Shown here in pieces: positions 25,985 to 34,567 of a DNA stretch of 64,000 bases. The notes under the pieces were generated by a model. That model saw only the letters and a list, made by a program, of their open reading frames with translations, did not search any database and had not been told where the DNA came from. Both the position numbers and the translations under genes were made by a program. Every line of letters starts with the position of its first letter. Position 1 is the stretch's first letter. This DNA is from Mycobacterium sp. 852013-50091_SCH5140682 (GTDB lineage: Bacteria; Actinomycetota; Actinomycetes; Mycobacteriales; Mycobacteriaceae): NCBI RefSeq assembly GCF_001665685.1, contig NZ_LZTB01000120.1, forward strand, positions 1-64,000. Reading direction: 5' to 3'.

Positions 25985-27234
25985 GCGGACGTCACCGCCG
26001 TGCTCGATCGGCCGCACGCCGCAGAAGCGAGCGGGGACTTCTCGCGCCCGAGTTCGGCACGGGCGATGGTGCGCATATGAACCTCGTCGGGCCCGTCGAA
26101 CAGCCGCATCGCGCGATGCCAGCCGTAGAGCCGAGCCAGCGGGAAGTCGTCGCTGATGCCGGCTGCCCCGTGGACCTGGATGGCCCGGTCGATGACGGTG
26201 CAGGCCACCTGCGGGGCCACGGACTTGATCTGGGACACCAGCACGTGGGCAGCTTTGTTGCCGTTCTGGTCGATGGTCCACGCAGCCTTCTCGCACAGCA
26301 GCCTGGCCTGGTCGATCTCGTTGCGGGACTTGGCAATCGACTCGCGCACCACACCCTGTTCGGCCAACGGCTTGCCGAACGCGACACGCTTCTGCACCCT
26401 GTCGGCCATCAACGCCAGCGCCCGCTCGGCTGCCCCGAGCGCACGCATGCAGTGGTGGATGCGGCCGGGGCCCAGCCGGGCCTGGGCGATGGCGAAACCG
26501 CTGCCCTCCTCGTGGAGCAGATTCTCGGCAGGCACTCGCACGTTGTCGAAGACGATCTCGCAGTGCCCGTGCTGGTCCTGCCAGCCGAATACCGGAAGCG
26601 ACCGCAGGATCTTGACGCCGGGAGTGTCCACCGGCACCAGGATCATCGACTGCTGGGCGTGCGAGGCCGCGTCGGGATTGGTGCGGCCCATCACGATGAC
26701 GATCTTGCAGCGCGGATCGGCGGCCCCGCTGATCCACCACTTGCGGCCGTTGATGACGTAGTCCGCCCCGTCGCGCAGCATGGTTGTCTCGATGTTGCGG
26801 GCGTCCGAGGAGGCCACCGCGGGCTCGGTCATGGCGAATGCGCTGCGGATGTCACCGGCCAACAGCGGCTCGAGCCATTGCTTGCGCTGTGCCTCGGTCG
26901 CGAACAGGTGCAGGGTCTCCATGTTGCCGGTGTCGGGCGCCTGGCAATTGATCGCCTCGGGCGCGAGTTCAAGGCTCCACCCCGAGATCTCGGCCAGGGG
27001 CGCGTACTCCAGGTTGGTCAGCCCGGACTCCGACGGCAGGAACAGATTCCACAACCCGGCGGCTTTCGCCTTGACCTTGAGCTCCTCGACCACCGGCGGC
27101 ACGGTGTGGTCCTTGGGGCCCCTCTCCTCGCGATACGCCTCGTAAGACGACTCTGCCGGGAACACATGCTCGGTCATGAAGTCGGTGAGCCGCTTGTGGT
27201 AATCAGTCGCCTTGGCCGACATCGCGAAGTCCAT
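25981..27234 (-). CDS. fadE2: acyl-CoA dehydrogenase FadE2
   Basis: FAD-dependent acyl-CoA dehydrogenase of 417 residues. Visible are the substrate/FAD motif FAMTEPAVASSDA, the KWWISGA strand, RVAFGKPLAEQGVV and the C-terminal QVHGAAGISDDFPLA. The start MDFAMSAKATDYHKRL matches what I recall of Rv0154c; the frame is open seven codons upstream. It is translationally coupled to the phosphatase gene. Chain-length preference unknown; it belongs to the long-N-terminus ACAD10/11-like class. Confidence 0.92.
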   Translation of the reverse strand: MDFAMSAKATDYHKRLTDFMTEHVFPAESSYEAYREERGPKDHTVPPVVEELKVKAKAAGLWNLFLPSESGLTNLEYAPLAEISGWSLELAPEAINCQAPDTGNMETLHLFATEAQRKQWLEPLLAGDIRSAFAMTEPAVASSDARNIETTMLRDGADYVINGRKWWISGAADPRCKIVIVMGRTNPDAASHAQQSMILVPVDTPGVKILRSLPVFGWQDQHGHCEIVFDNVRVPAENLLHEEGSGFAIAQARLGPGRIHHCMRALGAAERALALMADRVQKRVAFGKPLAEQGVVRESIAKSRNEIDQARLLCEKAAWTIDQNGNKAAHVLVSQIKSVAPQVACTVIDRAIQVHGAAGISDDFPLARLYGWHRAMRLFDGPDEVHMRTIARAELGREKSPLASAACGRSSTAVTSA

Positions 27235-27278
27235 GCCAGCCACGATATGACACATGGTTAGACAGGTAGAACATAGGC

Positions 27279-27755
27279 ATGACTGGAACCCTCCCGCCCG
27301 AGAGCCGCCCGCCGTTCCCGCCGTTCACTCTGGAAACGGCCATGCAGAAGGTGCAAGCCGCCGAAGACGCGTGGAACACCCGTGACCCGCACCGGGTCAG
27401 CCTGGCGTACACGCCGGACTCCCACTGGCGTAACCGGGCCGAGCACATCGTCGGCCGCGAGCAGATCGTGGACTTCCTGACCCGGAAATGGCTGCGCGAG
27501 CTGGACTACGTGCTGCGCAAGAGCCTGTGGGGATTCCGGGAGAACCGCATGGCGGTGCGGTTCCAGTACGAGTGGCATGACGCCGACGGGCAGTGGTACC
27601 GCAGCTATGGCAACGAGCTGTGGCAGTTCACCGACGACGGGCTGATGGCTAGGCGTGAGGCCAGCATCAACGACGTCCTCATCGAGGAATCGCAGCGGCG
27701 CTACTTCGGTCCACGTCCGGAATCGGAGTACGGCCGCGATATCGAGTTGTGGTGA
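27279..27755 (+). CDS. DUF1348 (SnoaL-like) protein
   Basis: 158-residue small alpha+beta barrel protein of the NTF2-like superfamily. Characteristic stretches are AEDAWNTRDPHRVSLAYTPD, SHWRNR, FLTRKWLRELDY and MARREASINDV. Function of the family is unknown. It is divergent from fadE2 (44 bp) and its 3' end overlaps the convergent MFS gene by 77 bp, which is unusual for two real genes. Confidence 0.87.
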   Translation: MTGTLPPESRPPFPPFTLETAMQKVQAAEDAWNTRDPHRVSLAYTPDSHWRNRAEHIVGREQIVDFLTRKWLRELDYVLRKSLWGFRENRMAVRFQYEWHDADGQWYRSYGNELWQFTDDGLMARREASINDVLIEESQRRYFGPRPESEYGRDIELW

Positions 27756-28947
27756 TCGTGCAGGCCAGTAACCCCGCCACGACTGCCAGGCCGATGACCA
27801 CCCCCGCGACGGCGCTCCAACCGGCCGCGTCGAACGCCACCCCGCCGAACCAGCCGACGGCGCTCGACCCTCCGTAATAGAACAGGTTGTAGAGCGAGGA
27901 GGCTTGGGCCTTGCCGTCGGCGGATGCGGCGGTGCCGACCCAGCCCGACGCGATGGCGTGCGCCCCGAAGAATCCCGCGGTGGCGATCACCAGCCCCGCC
28001 AGCACGGCGACCAGATTGTGGCTCATGGTGATGGCGACGCCGACGATCATTGTCGCGATCGAGGCGAGCAGCACCGTCCGTCGACCGAACCGGGTGGCCT
28101 CGGCGCCGGCTCGTGCCGAGGCCCAGGTACCGGCCAGATACGCCACGAACACCAGGCTGACCACGGTCTGCGGCAGGTGGAAGGGCGCGGCCATGAGCCG
28201 GAAGCCCAGGAAGTTGTAGATCGCGACGAAACCGCCCATCAGCAGAAAGCCCTGCGCGTAGAGCACCAGTTGGCGCGGTGACCGCAGGTTGGCCCACAGA
28301 CGCGGGCCCAGTTCGCGGTGACTGCGGGTGGGGGTGAATCCCTGTGCCGGCGGCGCGAGCTTGGCGAACGCGAGCGCGGCCAGGCCGCACAGGACCGCCA
28401 CCGTCAGCACGCCGACGCGCCAGCCGAAGTGCTCGGCAACGGGTCCGGTGACGAGCCGACCGGCCAGTCCGCCGATGGTGGTGCCTGCGACGTAGGTGCC
28501 CGCCGCTCTGGCCGCGTGCCCCGCGTTGATCTCCTCGGTCAGGTAGGCGACTGCGACGGCCGGTACGCCCGCCACCACGAGACCCTCAAGGAACCGGCCG
28601 GTCAGCAGCAGTTGGAAACTCGGGGACAGCGGCACCAGCAGGCCGAGAACCGTTGCAGCCGTGACGGATATCGTCATCACCTGAACCCGGCCGATGCGGT
28701 CGGCCAGGGCGGCCCACGGGATCACGCCGACCGCGAGCCCGATCGTGGCGGTCGACACGGCCAGCGCGGTGCCTGCGGCGCCGGTGCCGAGATCACGTGC
28801 GATCAGCGGCAAAACCGCCTGGGGTGAATACAGTTGCGCGAAGGTGGCGACTCCGGCGCAGAACAGCGCGGCGAGCAAGCGTCGATAGTCGGCGGAGCCG
28901 CGCGTATGCCCTTGCCAGTCAGTCGAAATCGCAGGAGCGGCAGTCAC
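27679..28947 (-). CDS. MFS efflux transporter, YnfM-like
   Basis: 422 residues with 12 predicted membrane helices. The loop 2-3 motif WAALADRIGRVQVM is the MFS motif A, and FAQLYSPQAVLPLIARDLG near the N-terminus is typical of the YnfM drug/sugar efflux group. GTG start at 28947. A LysR gene ends 46 bp upstream on the same strand and is the likely regulator. The final 25 codons overlap the DUF1348 gene on the other strand. Confidence 0.9.
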   Translation of the reverse strand: MTAAPAISTDWQGHTRGSADYRRLLAALFCAGVATFAQLYSPQAVLPLIARDLGTGAAGTALAVSTATIGLAVGVIPWAALADRIGRVQVMTISVTAATVLGLLVPLSPSFQLLLTGRFLEGLVVAGVPAVAVAYLTEEINAGHAARAAGTYVAGTTIGGLAGRLVTGPVAEHFGWRVGVLTVAVLCGLAALAFAKLAPPAQGFTPTRSHRELGPRLWANLRSPRQLVLYAQGFLLMGGFVAIYNFLGFRLMAAPFHLPQTVVSLVFVAYLAGTWASARAGAEATRFGRRTVLLASIATMIVGVAITMSHNLVAVLAGLVIATAGFFGAHAIASGWVGTAASADGKAQASSLYNLFYYGGSSAVGWFGGVAFDAAGWSAVAGVVIGLAVVAGLLACTITTTRYRGRTPIPDVDRSSAAAIPR

Positions 28948-28949
28948 TG

Positions 28950-28977
28950 CATCGACGTTAGGTAGCTACCGTCGATG
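28950..28977. promoter_or_regulatory. nested palindrome upstream of the MFS gene
   Basis: CATCGACG and CGTCGATG arms enclose a perfect 10-bp palindrome GGTAGCTACC (28961-28970). It lies immediately upstream of the MFS start and 3' of lysR. It may be a LysR operator or a small terminator separating the two genes. Confidence 0.4.
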
Positions 28978-28993
28978 TGTCCAATGCATAGAA

Positions 28994-29875
28994 CTAGGTA
29001 TCTTCATGCGCTTGGCGTATGACGAAGTCGGCGAAACGTTCAGCTGCAGGCGGTAGCGGCCGATCCGCGGGCCACGCCAATCCGAGCTGGCGCTTGGCCG
29101 AGGTCTGTGACAACGGGACATAGACCGCTCCCGGCTCGGCGCGCTCGGATCGAGGAACGGGCACGACCGCGACGCCGAAACCCGCAGCGACCAGACCCTC
29201 CATCGTCGGGATCTCCATCGCCTCGAACACCACCTGCGGCTCGATCCCGGCCTCGGCACACAATTCGTCGGTGAGCTGCCGCAGGCCGAACTCGGGTGCC
29301 AACGCGACGAACGGCTCGTCGCCGGCGTCGGCCAGCCGGATTTGGGTCCGATCGGCGAACCGGTGCCCGCGCGGCACCGCCAGGCATAACCGCTCCAGGT
29401 ACAGGCCGCGCCACCGGTAGCCGTCCGGACGGGGCGAGGTGATGGCCAGGTCGACCCGGCCACCGGCGAGCGCGTCGACGATGTCGTGTGCGGCGCCCTG
29501 GATGAGCGCGAACTGCACGCGCGGCGCCTCGGCGCGGAACCGCCGCAGCAGGTCCGGCACGAACCAGCTGGCCTGGGAATGCAGGAACGCCAACCGAACG
29601 GTCCCGGTGTCAGGGTCGCGCAACGCGGCGATTCGCTCAGTGGCAGAACGCATCTCGGCCAAGCTGCGGCGGGCGTGCTCGAGCAGGAGCTCGCCGTAGG
29701 CGTTGAGCCGCAGCCGGCGGCCGACCCGGTCGAACAACGGGGTGCCCACCTCGTCCTCCAACCGGGCCAAGGCTCGCGACAGAGTGGGTTGGCTGATGTG
29801 CAGCTCGGCTGCTGCGTCGGTGACGTGCTCGGTCTCGGCGAGGACGACGAACCAGTGCAGCTCGTCCAGATGCAT
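28994..29875 (-). CDS. LysR-family transcriptional regulator
   Basis: 293 residues. N-terminal HTH (about 1-60) with ELHWFVVLAETEHVTDAAAE and LHISQPTLSRALARLEDEVG, the LysR hallmark, then a two-subdomain periplasmic-binding-like effector domain. In E. coli the ynfM transporter has a LysR neighbour; here the regulator lies upstream of the MFS gene. It is divergent from the response-regulator gene with a 62-bp spacer. Confidence 0.92.
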   Translation of the reverse strand: MHLDELHWFVVLAETEHVTDAAAELHISQPTLSRALARLEDEVGTPLFDRVGRRLRLNAYGELLLEHARRSLAEMRSATERIAALRDPDTGTVRLAFLHSQASWFVPDLLRRFRAEAPRVQFALIQGAAHDIVDALAGGRVDLAITSPRPDGYRWRGLYLERLCLAVPRGHRFADRTQIRLADAGDEPFVALAPEFGLRQLTDELCAEAGIEPQVVFEAMEIPTMEGLVAAGFGVAVVPVPRSERAEPGAVYVPLSQTSAKRQLGLAWPADRPLPPAAERFADFVIRQAHEDT

Positions 29876-29937
29876 GAGGGTGATTCTTGCGTGTTTTTCG
29901 GGGTTCCGACGTTATTGCCTGTGGGATGCTGTGCGCC

Positions 29938-30576
29938 ATGGCCGAGAAGGTGCGGGTGGTGGTGGGCGATGACCATCCGATGTTCCGCGAGGGTGTGGTG
30001 CGGGCCTTGATCTCCAGCGGCGAGATCGACGTGGTGGCCGAAGCCGACAACGGCGCGGACGCACTGGAACTCATCAAGACCCACCGGCCCCAGGTTGCTC
30101 TGCTGGATTACCGCATGCCGCAACTGGACGGCGCTCAAGTGGCGGCCGCTGTCAACCGCGACGAGCTCGGCACCCGGGTGTTGTTGATCTCCGCGCACGA
30201 CGAGTCGGCCATCGTGTACACGGCGCTGCAGCAGGGTGCCGCGGGTTTTCTGTCCAAGGAGTCCACCCGAAGCGAGCTGGTCAACGCGGTGCTGTCCTGC
30301 GCCAAGGGCCGGGACGTGATCGACCCGAACCTGGCCGCCGGATTGGCCGGCGAGATCCGGCGGCGCAACGAACCCGACGCGCCGGTGCTCAGCCCGCGCG
30401 AGCGGGAGGTGCTCGATCTCATCGCCAAGGGACGGAGCATCCCTGCCATGGCCAAGGAGCTCTACCTGGCCCCCTCGACCGTCAAGACCCATGTGCAGCG
30501 GCTCTACGAGAAGCTCGGGGTGTCAGACCGTGCCGCCGCGGTCGCCGAGGCGATGCGGCGCAAGCTGCTGGACTGA
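29938..30576 (+). CDS. NarL/FixJ-family response regulator
   Basis: 212 residues. Receiver domain with acidic pair Asp11-Asp12, phosphoacceptor Asp57 in LLDYRMP and conserved Lys in FLSKES; C-terminal LuxR-type HTH with LSPREREVLDLIAKG and LAPSTVKTHVQRLYEKLGVSDR. ATG at 29938 gives the standard receiver start; the frame is open upstream to 29887. The histidine kinase follows after one base, forming a two-component pair. Confidence 0.93.
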   Translation: MAEKVRVVVGDDHPMFREGVVRALISSGEIDVVAEADNGADALELIKTHRPQVALLDYRMPQLDGAQVAAAVNRDELGTRVLLISAHDESAIVYTALQQGAAGFLSKESTRSELVNAVLSCAKGRDVIDPNLAAGLAGEIRRRNEPDAPVLSPREREVLDLIAKGRSIPAMAKELYLAPSTVKTHVQRLYEKLGVSDRAAAVAEAMRRKLLD

Positions 30577-30577
30577 C

Positions 30578-31741
30578 ATGGCGTTCCAACGGACCGTCGA
30601 CTTCTTTGCCTCCCAACCCGTCCGGGTGTCAGCCGTGCTGCGGGTTCCGCTGATCATCTTGATCCTTGTGCTGGTCTCGGTGTGGGAGGTGGACCACTGG
30701 CTGCCCGAGGTCTACGCGGTGATCATCGGCGTGTACGCCGTCGCGGCGGTGATCTGGCTGGTGGTGGTGCTGCGCGGGCCGATGCCGCGCTGGGTGGAAT
30801 GGGCCTCGACGGCCGTCGATGTGCTGGTGTTGGTGGCGCTGTGCGCGGTCTCCGGGGGTGCGACGGCCGCGCTGCTGCCGGTGTTCTTCCTGCTGCCGAT
30901 CTCCATTGCCTTCCAGGACCGCCCGGTGCTCACCGCGCTGCTCGGCGCCGCGACCGCACTGGGCTATCTGGTGGTGTGGATCTTCTACTCCAAGCGTGAC
31001 GACAACGTCGGACTGCCCAACGTCGTCTACATGCACGTCGGATTCCTGGTCTGGCTGGCCGTGGCGACGACCGCGTTGTCGCTGGTGCTGGTGCGCCGGT
31101 CGGCACGGGTGCGGTGGCTGCTGGAGGTGCGCCGCCGCTTGGTGTCGGAATCGGCGCGCGCCGACGACATCCGCAATGCCGAACTCGCCGAGCACCTGCA
31201 CGACGGGCCGTTGCAGACGCTACTGGCGGCGCGGCTGGATCTCGACGAGATCCGGGAACGCATACCGGATCCCGCCCTGGACAGGGTGCGCGCGGCGCTG
31301 CAGGAGACCGCGGCCGGGCTGCGCTCGACGGTCACCGAGCTGCACCCGCAGGTGCTGGCCCAGCTCGGGCTGGCTGCTGCGGTGCGAGAACTGTTGCGCC
31401 AGTATGAGAATCGCGACGTGGTGGTGAACTCTGACATCGAAGACGTCGGGCAACCGGAGTCAGAGGCCCTGCTGTACCGGGCGGCGCGGGAACTGCTGGC
31501 GAACGTGAACAAGCATGCCCGCGCCACCGAGGTGACCGTAGGACTGCATCGCAAGGGGGACCGAATTGTGTTGGTAGTAGCCGATGACGGCGTGGGTTTC
31601 GACCCGGCGAAGGTCACGACATCCGTGTCCAGTGGGCATATCGGCCTGGCGTCCTTGCAGGTTCGCGTTGAAGCCAATGACGGAACCATGGACATCGACA
31701 CCTGGCCGGGAACCGGTACGCGGGTGACGGTGACGCTCTAG
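30578..31741 (+). CDS. sensor histidine kinase, NarX/DesK type
   Basis: 387 residues. Five or six N-terminal membrane helices (about 18-172) without a large extracellular domain, then a HisKA_3 dimerisation region with His208 in EHLHDGPLQTLL, and an HATPase domain with N-box ELLANVNKHA, DDGVGFD and a GLASLQVRVE box. Such kinases sense membrane state or a ligand within the membrane; the signal is unknown. ATG at 30578 chosen, one base after the regulator stop. Confidence 0.92.
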   Translation: MAFQRTVDFFASQPVRVSAVLRVPLIILILVLVSVWEVDHWLPEVYAVIIGVYAVAAVIWLVVVLRGPMPRWVEWASTAVDVLVLVALCAVSGGATAALLPVFFLLPISIAFQDRPVLTALLGAATALGYLVVWIFYSKRDDNVGLPNVVYMHVGFLVWLAVATTALSLVLVRRSARVRWLLEVRRRLVSESARADDIRNAELAEHLHDGPLQTLLAARLDLDEIRERIPDPALDRVRAALQETAAGLRSTVTELHPQVLAQLGLAAAVRELLRQYENRDVVVNSDIEDVGQPESEALLYRAARELLANVNKHARATEVTVGLHRKGDRIVLVVADDGVGFDPAKVTTSVSSGHIGLASLQVRVEANDGTMDIDTWPGTGTRVTVTL

Positions 31742-31745
31742 CAAC

Positions 31746-33359
31746 CTATTTCACACACGGAATACCGGACACCTTCATCTGGGTCAGGTCGGTTGGCGCG
31801 GGCGTGTAGCTGCCGGTCGCGGTGGCGGCCACAGTGGTCACCGGGGCGCTCACGGTGGTGGATGAAGTGGTTGTCGAAGACGTCGTCTCGCTGCTCGACA
31901 GCGCGTCGGTGTTGCGGTCGGCGTATTCGTCGGCGGGAAAGTCGGTCCCGATGGTCAGTTGCACGGCGCCGGGGGCGACGCCGGTGGACGGCTCTGCCGT
32001 CAGCCCCAGTTCGTCGGCAAGGGCATGGCCCGCCGTGTCGGCGCCATGCCCGTACTCGACGGTGGTGGTGGCCGACAACGACGATGCGTCACCCACCTGG
32101 CCCTCGGTGAATCCCTTTGCCGCGAAAAGAGTTTCGAGATGGGTGGCCAGCCCGTTGAAGGACGACGCATTGATCACGTCGAGCACTGCGCCGTGACCGT
32201 TGAGTGTCGAGTCCTTCGCCGGTGTGCTCGTGGGTGCCGAGGCGGAGTCGGGGCCGGAGACCAGGTCGTGCACGATCTTGCGGACGGTGGGGACGTCGAT
32301 GATGTTGACGTCCTCGCCGAGGGAGTCCTGCCCGAACTCCTTGATCGGCAAGGTGTACAGCGACGGCGGATGATCGGTGAGAGCCGATGCGCGCTTGGCG
32401 AATTCGGCGAGGTCGAAACCTGAGTCCAGGGCGACGTTCTGCTTCGCGACGTTGAGCAGGTTGCGCAGCGTGCTGGCGTTGTTGAGCCCACCGCCGTGGC
32501 TCAGCGCGGACACCAGGGCGGCGATGAAGGCCTGCTGACGACGCGTGCGGTCCAGGTCGGTGAAGTTCTCGTCGTTGACGTCGCGGCGCTGCCGGACGAA
32601 CGCCATCGCCTGCGCGGCGTCGATCTCCTGCACACCCTTGTGGAAGTTGGCCCCCGAATAGGGATCCTCGGTGTCGGCGTTGAGACACACGGTGATCGGT
32701 TCGACGGCCTTGGCGATCTGGAAGAACGCGCCGAGGGTGACCTCGACGAAGTGGTCGATCGGGATGCCCAGCAGATTGCGCACCGTGGCGATCTCGGCCT
32801 TGCGCCCGGCCTCGCGGGCCTGCTGCTCGTGGATGGCCGCGTTGTCGGAGCTCGACTCCATGTTGTCCATCGCGTGCTGGTAGGCCAGCCCGTAGGCCTG
32901 CTTGACCTTGCCCTTGCAGGTGCCGCTGGGGCACCCGGCGAGTTGCACGTAGTCGTCGCGGGGGATGGAGAACGCGGTGGCCGGGCCGCCGTCGCCGGGG
33001 AGATGGACGACGATCAGCACGTTGGAGTTGTAGCCGCCCACCGTCTCGTCGCCGGCGTGCAGTGCGTCGTAGATGTCCTGCGGGAGCGGATTGCCGTGCT
33101 GATCGAGCCGGCTGTCCAGCCCCATGATGAGGATGTTCTGGGTATTACCCGACGACGCGGGACCACCAGCCAGCGCATTGGACGTGGTGATGCCGTTGAG
33201 CGCTCCGTGATAGCCGGCCCAGCCCATGCCGGTGCCTGCCAAGACGGCCGTCGCAGCCAGGCTGACGGCAACCCTGCGGGCAACGCGAAGGCCGCGACGC
33301 GGGGCGCGGCTGCCCATCCGGTGCCGAGCCGGAGGCTGCGCATGTGCAGGTTGTGTCAT
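31746..33359 (-). CDS. LytR-CpsA-Psr (LCP) cell-wall ligase
   Basis: 537 residues. After a basic cytoplasmic segment comes one membrane helix (about 28-50), an LCP domain (NILIMGLDSRL, SIPRDDYV, IDHFVEVTLG, DLDRTRRQQAF with the catalytic arginines) and a LytR_C domain (VLDVINASSFNG). The C-terminus is Ser/Thr-rich (about 485-515) and ends near a lone Cys. LCP enzymes attach arabinogalactan to peptidoglycan in mycobacteria. Two CATAAT boxes at 33371-33376 and 33389-33394 (minus strand) could be -10 elements. Confidence 0.9.
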   Translation of the reverse strand: MTQPAHAQPPARHRMGSRAPRRGLRVARRVAVSLAATAVLAGTGMGWAGYHGALNGITTSNALAGGPASSGNTQNILIMGLDSRLDQHGNPLPQDIYDALHAGDETVGGYNSNVLIVVHLPGDGGPATAFSIPRDDYVQLAGCPSGTCKGKVKQAYGLAYQHAMDNMESSSDNAAIHEQQAREAGRKAEIATVRNLLGIPIDHFVEVTLGAFFQIAKAVEPITVCLNADTEDPYSGANFHKGVQEIDAAQAMAFVRQRRDVNDENFTDLDRTRRQQAFIAALVSALSHGGGLNNASTLRNLLNVAKQNVALDSGFDLAEFAKRASALTDHPPSLYTLPIKEFGQDSLGEDVNIIDVPTVRKIVHDLVSGPDSASAPTSTPAKDSTLNGHGAVLDVINASSFNGLATHLETLFAAKGFTEGQVGDASSLSATTTVEYGHGADTAGHALADELGLTAEPSTGVAPGAVQLTIGTDFPADEYADRNTDALSSSETTSSTTTSSTTVSAPVTTVAATATGSYTPAPTDLTQMKVSGIPCVK

Positions 33360-33401
33360 AGTCGCCAGTCATTATGGGGTTACCTGCCATTATGCGGCCT
33401 G

Positions 33402-34541
33402 TCAGGACCCCAAACTCCGCGCGATCACCATCCGCTGGATCTGGTTGGTGCCTTCGAAGATCTGCGTGATCTTCGCTTCTCGCATGAACCGCTCCACGCG
33501 GTAGTCGCGGGTGTAGCCGGCGCCGCCGAATACCTGCACGGCATCGGTGGTGACTTTCATCGCAGCGTCGGTGGCGATCAGCTTGGCCACGCTGGCCTGC
33601 GTCGAATACGGCAGACCGGCATCACGGCGGCGGGCGGCATCCAGGTAGGTGGCCCGGGCGCTGACCACCGCGGCGGCCATGTCGGCCAGCAGGAAGCCCA
33701 GGCCCTGATGGTCGATGATCTTGCGCCCGAACGTGGTGCGCTCGTTGGCGTAGCGCACAGCCTCGTTCAGCGCGGCCTGTGCGATGCCGACGGCCACCGC
33801 CGCGATACCGAGCCGGCCCGAGTCCAGAGCCGAGAACGCGATCGACAGGCCCTGACCCTCGGAGCCGATGAGTCGGTCGGCGTCGAGCAGTGCGTTGTCG
33901 TAGAACGCCGATGTGGTGGGCACCGCGTGCAGCCCCATCTTCTCCTCGGGCTTGCCGAAGGTCAGACCGTCGAGATCCCCGGGCACCAGGAAGCACGACA
34001 CTCCGCGAGAACCCTCGCCGGTGCGCGCGAACAACGTGTAGAAGTCCGCCTTGCCGCCGTGGGTGATCCACGCTTTGGACCCGTTGAGCACGTAGCCGTC
34101 GCCGGACCGCGTGGCCGAGCAACGCAGCGCAGCGGCGTCCGACCCCGCCTGGGGCTCCGACAGGCTGTAGGCGCCGATCTGGGTACCCGAGAGCATGCCG
34201 GGCAGCCAGCGCTGCTTCTGCTCGTCGGTGCCGTAGGCCAGCAGCGGATGCGATGACAGGCTGTGCACGCTGACGGCCACGGCAATGGCAGCCCAGCGGG
34301 CGGCGATCTCCTCGAGTACCTGCAGGTACACCTCGTAGGGCTGACCGCCGCCGCCCCACTCCTCGGGCTGGGGCAGGCTCAACAGCCCCGCCTGCCCCAG
34401 TTGGGCGAAGACCCCTTCCGGATACTTTTCGTCCCGCTCGTGTTCGTCGACGATCGGATCGAGCACCTTGTCCGCGATATCGCAGGTCAGGGCGATGAGT
34501 TCACGCGACTCATCGGATGGCAGTAAGCGGTCCACCGGCAT
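33402..34541 (-). CDS. acyl-CoA dehydrogenase
   Basis: 379 residues, the typical ACAD length. Motifs are YSLSEPQAGSDAAAL, LNGSKAWITHGG, ERTTFGRKI, VFGGAGYTRDY and FEGTNQIQRMVIARSL, where Glu in FEGTNQIQ is the expected catalytic base. The ATG at 34541 is 26 bp after the pntB stop, so it may be co-transcribed with pntA-pntB. Probably a short- or branched-chain enzyme; substrate not determinable. Confidence 0.92.
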   Translation of the reverse strand: MPVDRLLPSDESRELIALTCDIADKVLDPIVDEHERDEKYPEGVFAQLGQAGLLSLPQPEEWGGGGQPYEVYLQVLEEIAARWAAIAVAVSVHSLSSHPLLAYGTDEQKQRWLPGMLSGTQIGAYSLSEPQAGSDAAALRCSATRSGDGYVLNGSKAWITHGGKADFYTLFARTGEGSRGVSCFLVPGDLDGLTFGKPEEKMGLHAVPTTSAFYDNALLDADRLIGSEGQGLSIAFSALDSGRLGIAAVAVGIAQAALNEAVRYANERTTFGRKIIDHQGLGFLLADMAAAVVSARATYLDAARRRDAGLPYSTQASVAKLIATDAAMKVTTDAVQVFGGAGYTRDYRVERFMREAKITQIFEGTNQIQRMVIARSLGS

Positions 34542-34567
34542 ACTTGCACATCCTAGTTTCTGGCGGG

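Noticed and set aside
25985..26740. N-terminal extension of the phosphatase frame
   Set aside because: It overlaps fadE2 in another frame and consists of low-complexity Arg/Ala/Gly; the coupled ATG at 25984 gives the expected family start.
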